From: an uncultured Collinsella sp.
GTDB lineage: Bacteria; Actinomycetota; Coriobacteriia; Coriobacteriales; Coriobacteriaceae
Length of the DNA stretch: 9,377 nt
Direction: 5' to 3'
Assembly (NCBI GenBank): GCA_900762015.1
Contig: CAAFEX010000013.1
Location: 1-9,377, forward strand
The notes below the pieces were generated by a model that was given only the letters and a program-made list of their open reading frames with translations, was not told where the DNA came from and did no database searches. The translations under genes were made by a program, and so were the position numbers. This document shows, piece by piece, positions 6,533-9,377 of the stretch (position 1 is the first letter of the stretch; each line of letters begins with the position of its first letter).

Positions 6533-7102
6533 TTACGCACCTCCATGCGGCGGCACCAGCACGCCATCCTTGACCGTGCAACCCCATGCCTCTGTAACCG
6601 CATCGTCGGGCGTGGATTGAATTGCCTGGGTCGAAATGTCGACGACCAGGTTCTTACCAGCTGCCTTCCGCTCGGTCACGCTCTTGATGAGCACGTCCGT
6701 CTTGCCGAGCGGCGCAACAGGAGACGTCCAGTAGTAGAACCCGTCGCTCGCAAGAACCCAAGATGAAGGGCTGTTAGCGGCAGCGGCATCGCCTTTATCG
6801 CCCCACTCAATGGTGTAGTCGGCGTCGGCAACCGGCTCATCCCACAGGCGCGCGCCATCCTGATCCTGCCAGTAGATATCCACCGCAACACGCAGGTATG
6901 CCGGAGCCGATCCCGTGTTTTTAACCGAGACATCCCTTTTCACGTTGTCCTTGAGCGTCTCGTCCACTGAAGGCGACACCGAGCCAAAGCCAAACTCGTT
7001 GACCAGCACGCCCGTAACCGAAAGCCACGCAAAGGTGCCGGCAGCGCCGGCCAAAAGGAGAACGCCGACAAGGAGGGCGACGATCCGCTTGCGCTTAGTC
7101 AT
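6533..7102 (-). CDS. TasA/camelysin-like protein with SipW-type signal peptide
   Basis: A 189-aa secreted protein of the TasA/CalY (camelysin) kind, whose Bacillus members form extracellular fibres after processing by the signal peptidase SipW. Seen: basic start MTKRKR, hydrophobic core at 7-22, then GTFAWLSVTG and the NEFGFGSVSPS stretch (35-45), matching the 'T-A-F...F..G' pattern after SipW-type signals; VSVKNTGSAPAYLRVAV (58-74), the usual beta-strand block; and GFYYWTSPVAPLGKTDVLIKSV (121-142), a block common in this family with W115 and Y123/Y124. There is no C-terminal anchor. Start: ATG 7102, with AGGAGGGAGG at 7109-7118 inside the last codons of the upstream gene; stop and start are separated by 1 nt, so translation is probably coupled. 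The matching SipW peptidase is not in the window. Family likely; fibre formation is inferred. Confidence 0.83.
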   Translation of the reverse strand: MTKRKRIVALLVGVLLLAGAAGTFAWLSVTGVLVNEFGFGSVSPSVDETLKDNVKRDVSVKNTGSAPAYLRVAVDIYWQDQDGARLWDEPVADADYTIEWGDKGDAAAANSPSSWVLASDGFYYWTSPVAPLGKTDVLIKSVTERKAAGKNLVVDISTQAIQSTPDDAVTEAWGCTVKDGVLVPPHGGA

Positions 7103-7103
7103 C

Positions 7104-9377
7104 CTAGTCCTCCCTCCTCAGCGTGCCGTTTTCCCAAACATTCTTGGCACGCGAGCCACCATCGACCCATTTGTCCTTCGCGCGCGTGTTGACGCACGTC
7201 ACCACGGTGTCGCCCGCGCTCGAGGCGGACGAGATGGTCAGCTCGGCAGATTTACCGGGCGCCTTGCCCGGCGTGCTCAGTTCACCCTCGTAGCGCCATG
7301 CCCAAGCCGTATCTTCCTCGACGGTATAGATGCCCGTCGACGCGGCAAATTGCACGCTGCCGACATACCAGGTCTTGCCGTTTTCTTGCTGCGTCCCATC
7401 GACCTTTACCTCGACCATGCGCGTCTCGGCAGGAGAATCCTCCGACGCCTTGCGTGTCACCTTAAAGCGGAACGTTTGTCCCATGGCGCTGGCATCGGTA
7501 GTCTTTTTAACGACCGTCAGCGCATGAGTCTGGTCAAAGTTGAACACAGCATTGCCGTCGCCTTGCTCCCCTTCGCCCGTCGTCTTGGAATCCAGGCGGT
7601 TGGCCAAGTCGAACGAACCATTACCCGAGCCCAGGCTGTAGAGCGAGACAAGCTTGCCGTTTACGGGCTCCTCCGTCACGGATGCATTGGGGCCATAGCT
7701 CGCCTGCTTAACCGTGACAGTCAACTGCGTTCCCATAAACGGCTCGGCAAAGCAAACCTTAAACGGCGCCTTATCGGCATTGTCATCGACCGTATTGGCA
7801 GCAGTGGGATCGAGCAGCCACTTGAGCTTCGCGGTCATGGCTACGGGGTTCGCAGCATCGGACGTGTCGTTGGCGGTCACGCGATACGTCACGGGATACA
7901 GATCCATGTCTCCCGTGATCGGCTCGCCCTTAAACCCATTCCAAGACTTCGCAGTGCCATCGACACCCACATATCGCCACTCCAGGAAGAGTTCGCGCAC
8001 GTCACCGCTGGTCGCCGCCCGCTCATCGAGCTGCGCAACGATCTTGGAATAAGCGTCCGGGTCATACGCGACGGACTTTTGTTCCATCACGGGATCGCCC
8101 TTGTCATCAAAGACCGGGTTGCCACCCTCATCCATCTTGGGAACATCGACGTCATGAACGAAACCCGCGCCCGTCGCTCGCTCGTCGTCCGAGTCGACCG
8201 TCGCCGTAAAGATGACCGACCCGTCGACACCGTGATAGCGCACCTTATGCGGCGCGATCTTGTACACCGCGGTGTAGGTCACGCTCTCAAAGGGCTCACT
8301 GCCCTCGAGGGGATACTTCTCGTCATCGGTCATCAGGGTGTATTTGCCATCGGATTCATAGTCGCGCGACCAGCCGACAAAGTCGTACTTGGTGCCGTCA
8401 ATGCCCACAACCTCCTTGACAGCCTTGACCTCAAGAGAAATCTGGTCGCCGGAATCAGTACGGCCGAGACCGCGGACAAGAGCAGGATTCGCGAGATTTG
8501 AGTCGATGTTCGATTGAACGGTAACCAGGCTGGGACGGTAGACCGGGTACAGCTCCATGGGGGCCTTGACCACGGTAGAAGCACTCACCATACGGATACC
8601 CTCAGACCAAGCGACATAGCCCTTGCCAGGTGCCGGCTGGGCTTCCGTCCAGCCCACGAAGACGTTGAACGCACCTCCTGTATCCGCATCGATAGTGCTG
8701 ACGTCATAAGTGGGCTTCGGGATGCCGCCATCAAGGTTGCCGAGCATATCGCCTTTCTGAGCAACTTTGCCATCCACATCTTTGGCATTGAGATGGTACA
8801 CGACCGCCAACGGCGAATAGTACGCCACAAATGTATAGGCCCCGCCGGGTTCCACCTGATAGGAATACGAGTTATCGCCGTTAGGTTCGAGCTTTTTAAC
8901 TTCGCCATTCGGAAGCTCAATCTCAACCTTCTGCAACTCATACAGCTTACCGCCCGCTTTATAAACCGGCGTCGCAACGTCAGGGGTCACCGTTGCCGTA
9001 GCAGGGTCGGTGCCCGCGTTGATAACGGGAGCGATGTCGTACCTAGGCACATTAACCTTGTCCGTGCCATCAAAACCTGCGCGGTGCAGGTTGGTGGTGT
9101 AGTTGACGTCGTACTTTGCGTAGACGGGATAGGCATCCTGGCACTGGGTGACCTTGGAGTCATCCGTCGCCAAGTATGGCGCCGCCTTCTCCGAATTGCT
9201 CGTCACATAGGGGTCGTTGGCGACATCATAGATATATTTCCAGACGGCAGAATCCTTCTTGACCTCGGCGGTCGAAATCCAGCCCAGGAACTTATAGCCC
9301 AGCACGGCCATGTCAGCATCAGTCGGAGAGGACTCGAGGGTCAGATCTGGATTTTCAATTGTGTCGCTGTCCCCGCC
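7104..9377 (-). CDS. Large secreted InlB-repeat surface protein (5' end beyond window)
   Basis: The C-terminal 757 residues of a large surface protein; the frame is open at 9377 and continues to the right, so the start and signal peptide are not seen. Four diverged modules pair a 'Y.F.GW' strand with a 'LYPVY' strand: GYKFLGW (27-33) with YPVYAKY (83-89), FNVFVGW (237-243) with ELYPVYR (275-281), KYDFVGW (330-336) with YTAVYK (368-373), and LFLEW (463-467) with DLYPVTY (492-498). This is the InlB B-repeat/Listeria-Bacteroides repeat pattern. Residues about 619-732 (ALTVVKK to VTCVNTR) resemble SpaA/DUF7601 domains, then a KWVDGG tail (736-741) and a polar end LRRED. No sorting signal or membrane helix closes the protein, so it is likely held by partners or released. 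It is the first visible gene of the operon, 1 nt before the TasA-like gene. Exact ligand unknown; role as adhesin or fibre component is inferred. Confidence 0.82.
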   Translation of the reverse strand, partial: GGDSDTIENPDLTLESSPTDADMAVLGYKFLGWISTAEVKKDSAVWKYIYDVANDPYVTSNSEKAAPYLATDDSKVTQCQDAYPVYAKYDVNYTTNLHRAGFDGTDKVNVPRYDIAPVINAGTDPATATVTPDVATPVYKAGGKLYELQKVEIELPNGEVKKLEPNGDNSYSYQVEPGGAYTFVAYYSPLAVVYHLNAKDVDGKVAQKGDMLGNLDGGIPKPTYDVSTIDADTGGAFNVFVGWTEAQPAPGKGYVAWSEGIRMVSASTVVKAPMELYPVYRPSLVTVQSNIDSNLANPALVRGLGRTDSGDQISLEVKAVKEVVGIDGTKYDFVGWSRDYESDGKYTLMTDDEKYPLEGSEPFESVTYTAVYKIAPHKVRYHGVDGSVIFTATVDSDDERATGAGFVHDVDVPKMDEGGNPVFDDKGDPVMEQKSVAYDPDAYSKIVAQLDERAATSGDVRELFLEWRYVGVDGTAKSWNGFKGEPITGDMDLYPVTYRVTANDTSDAANPVAMTAKLKWLLDPTAANTVDDNADKAPFKVCFAEPFMGTQLTVTVKQASYGPNASVTEEPVNGKLVSLYSLGSGNGSFDLANRLDSKTTGEGEQGDGNAVFNFDQTHALTVVKKTTDASAMGQTFRFKVTRKASEDSPAETRMVEVKVDGTQQENGKTWYVGSVQFAASTGIYTVEEDTAWAWRYEGELSTPGKAPGKSAELTISSASSAGDTVVTCVNTRAKDKWVDGGSRAKNVWENGTLRRED

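Noticed and set aside
6531..6587. Longer form of the 232-aa protein starting at 6587
   Set aside because: It would overlap the TasA-like gene by about 55 bp and put a polar stretch ahead of a clean signal peptide; ATG 6530 has GGAGG 9 nt upstream.
6915..8501. 528-codon plus-strand ORF opposite the surface operon
   Set aside because: It overlaps two supported minus-strand genes, has no ribosome site and gives an Arg/His-rich product without domains.

Overview
The window looks like chromosomal DNA from a GC-rich, Gram-positive-type bacterium. Inference: it is most like Collinsella or a relative in the Coriobacteriia. The reasons are GC-rich third codon positions, strong GGAGG-type ribosome sites, a membrane LTA-synthase-type enzyme, and a surface operon with TasA/SipW-type and InlB-type proteins. 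No rRNA, tRNA, CRISPR array, transposase or phage gene is visible. The taxonomic call rests on overall look and has not been checked by a search.

Layout. 1-2009 (minus) is a Kup-family potassium transporter whose C-terminal end runs off the left edge. 2010-2167 holds its probable promoter (a TATAAT box) and a perfect 13-bp hairpin next to the stop of the following gene. 2168-3016 (minus) is an FMN nitroreductase-family protein. 3017-3229 is the spacer between divergent genes. 3230-5530 (plus) is an eight-helix LTA-synthase/phosphoglycerol-transferase-type protein that keeps the full LtaS active-site set. 5531-5831 is a highly structured spacer between convergent genes. It holds a 131-bp palindromic element, a second hairpin, and two inverted copies of a ~22-nt motif, one on each converging 3' side.

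From 9377 down to 5832 (minus) lies a tightly packed three-gene surface operon. In transcription order it encodes a large secreted protein with about four GW...LYPVY (InlB B/Listeria-Bacteroides-like) modules and a SpaA/DUF7601-like C-terminal domain (N-terminus off the right edge), a TasA/camelysin-like small protein with a SipW-type N-terminus, and a 232-aa protein with a Sec signal peptide, a TasA-like 'PGD' motif and a C-terminal membrane segment behind a degenerate sorting-type sequence (PAATGD). The gaps are 1 and 2 nt, and each downstream Shine-Dalgarno lies in the last codons of the gene before it, so coupled translation is likely. The operon could build and anchor a surface fibre or adhesin. 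The expected SipW-like peptidase or sortase is not in the window.

The least explained material is the 5531-5831 spacer and the mode of anchoring in the surface operon.
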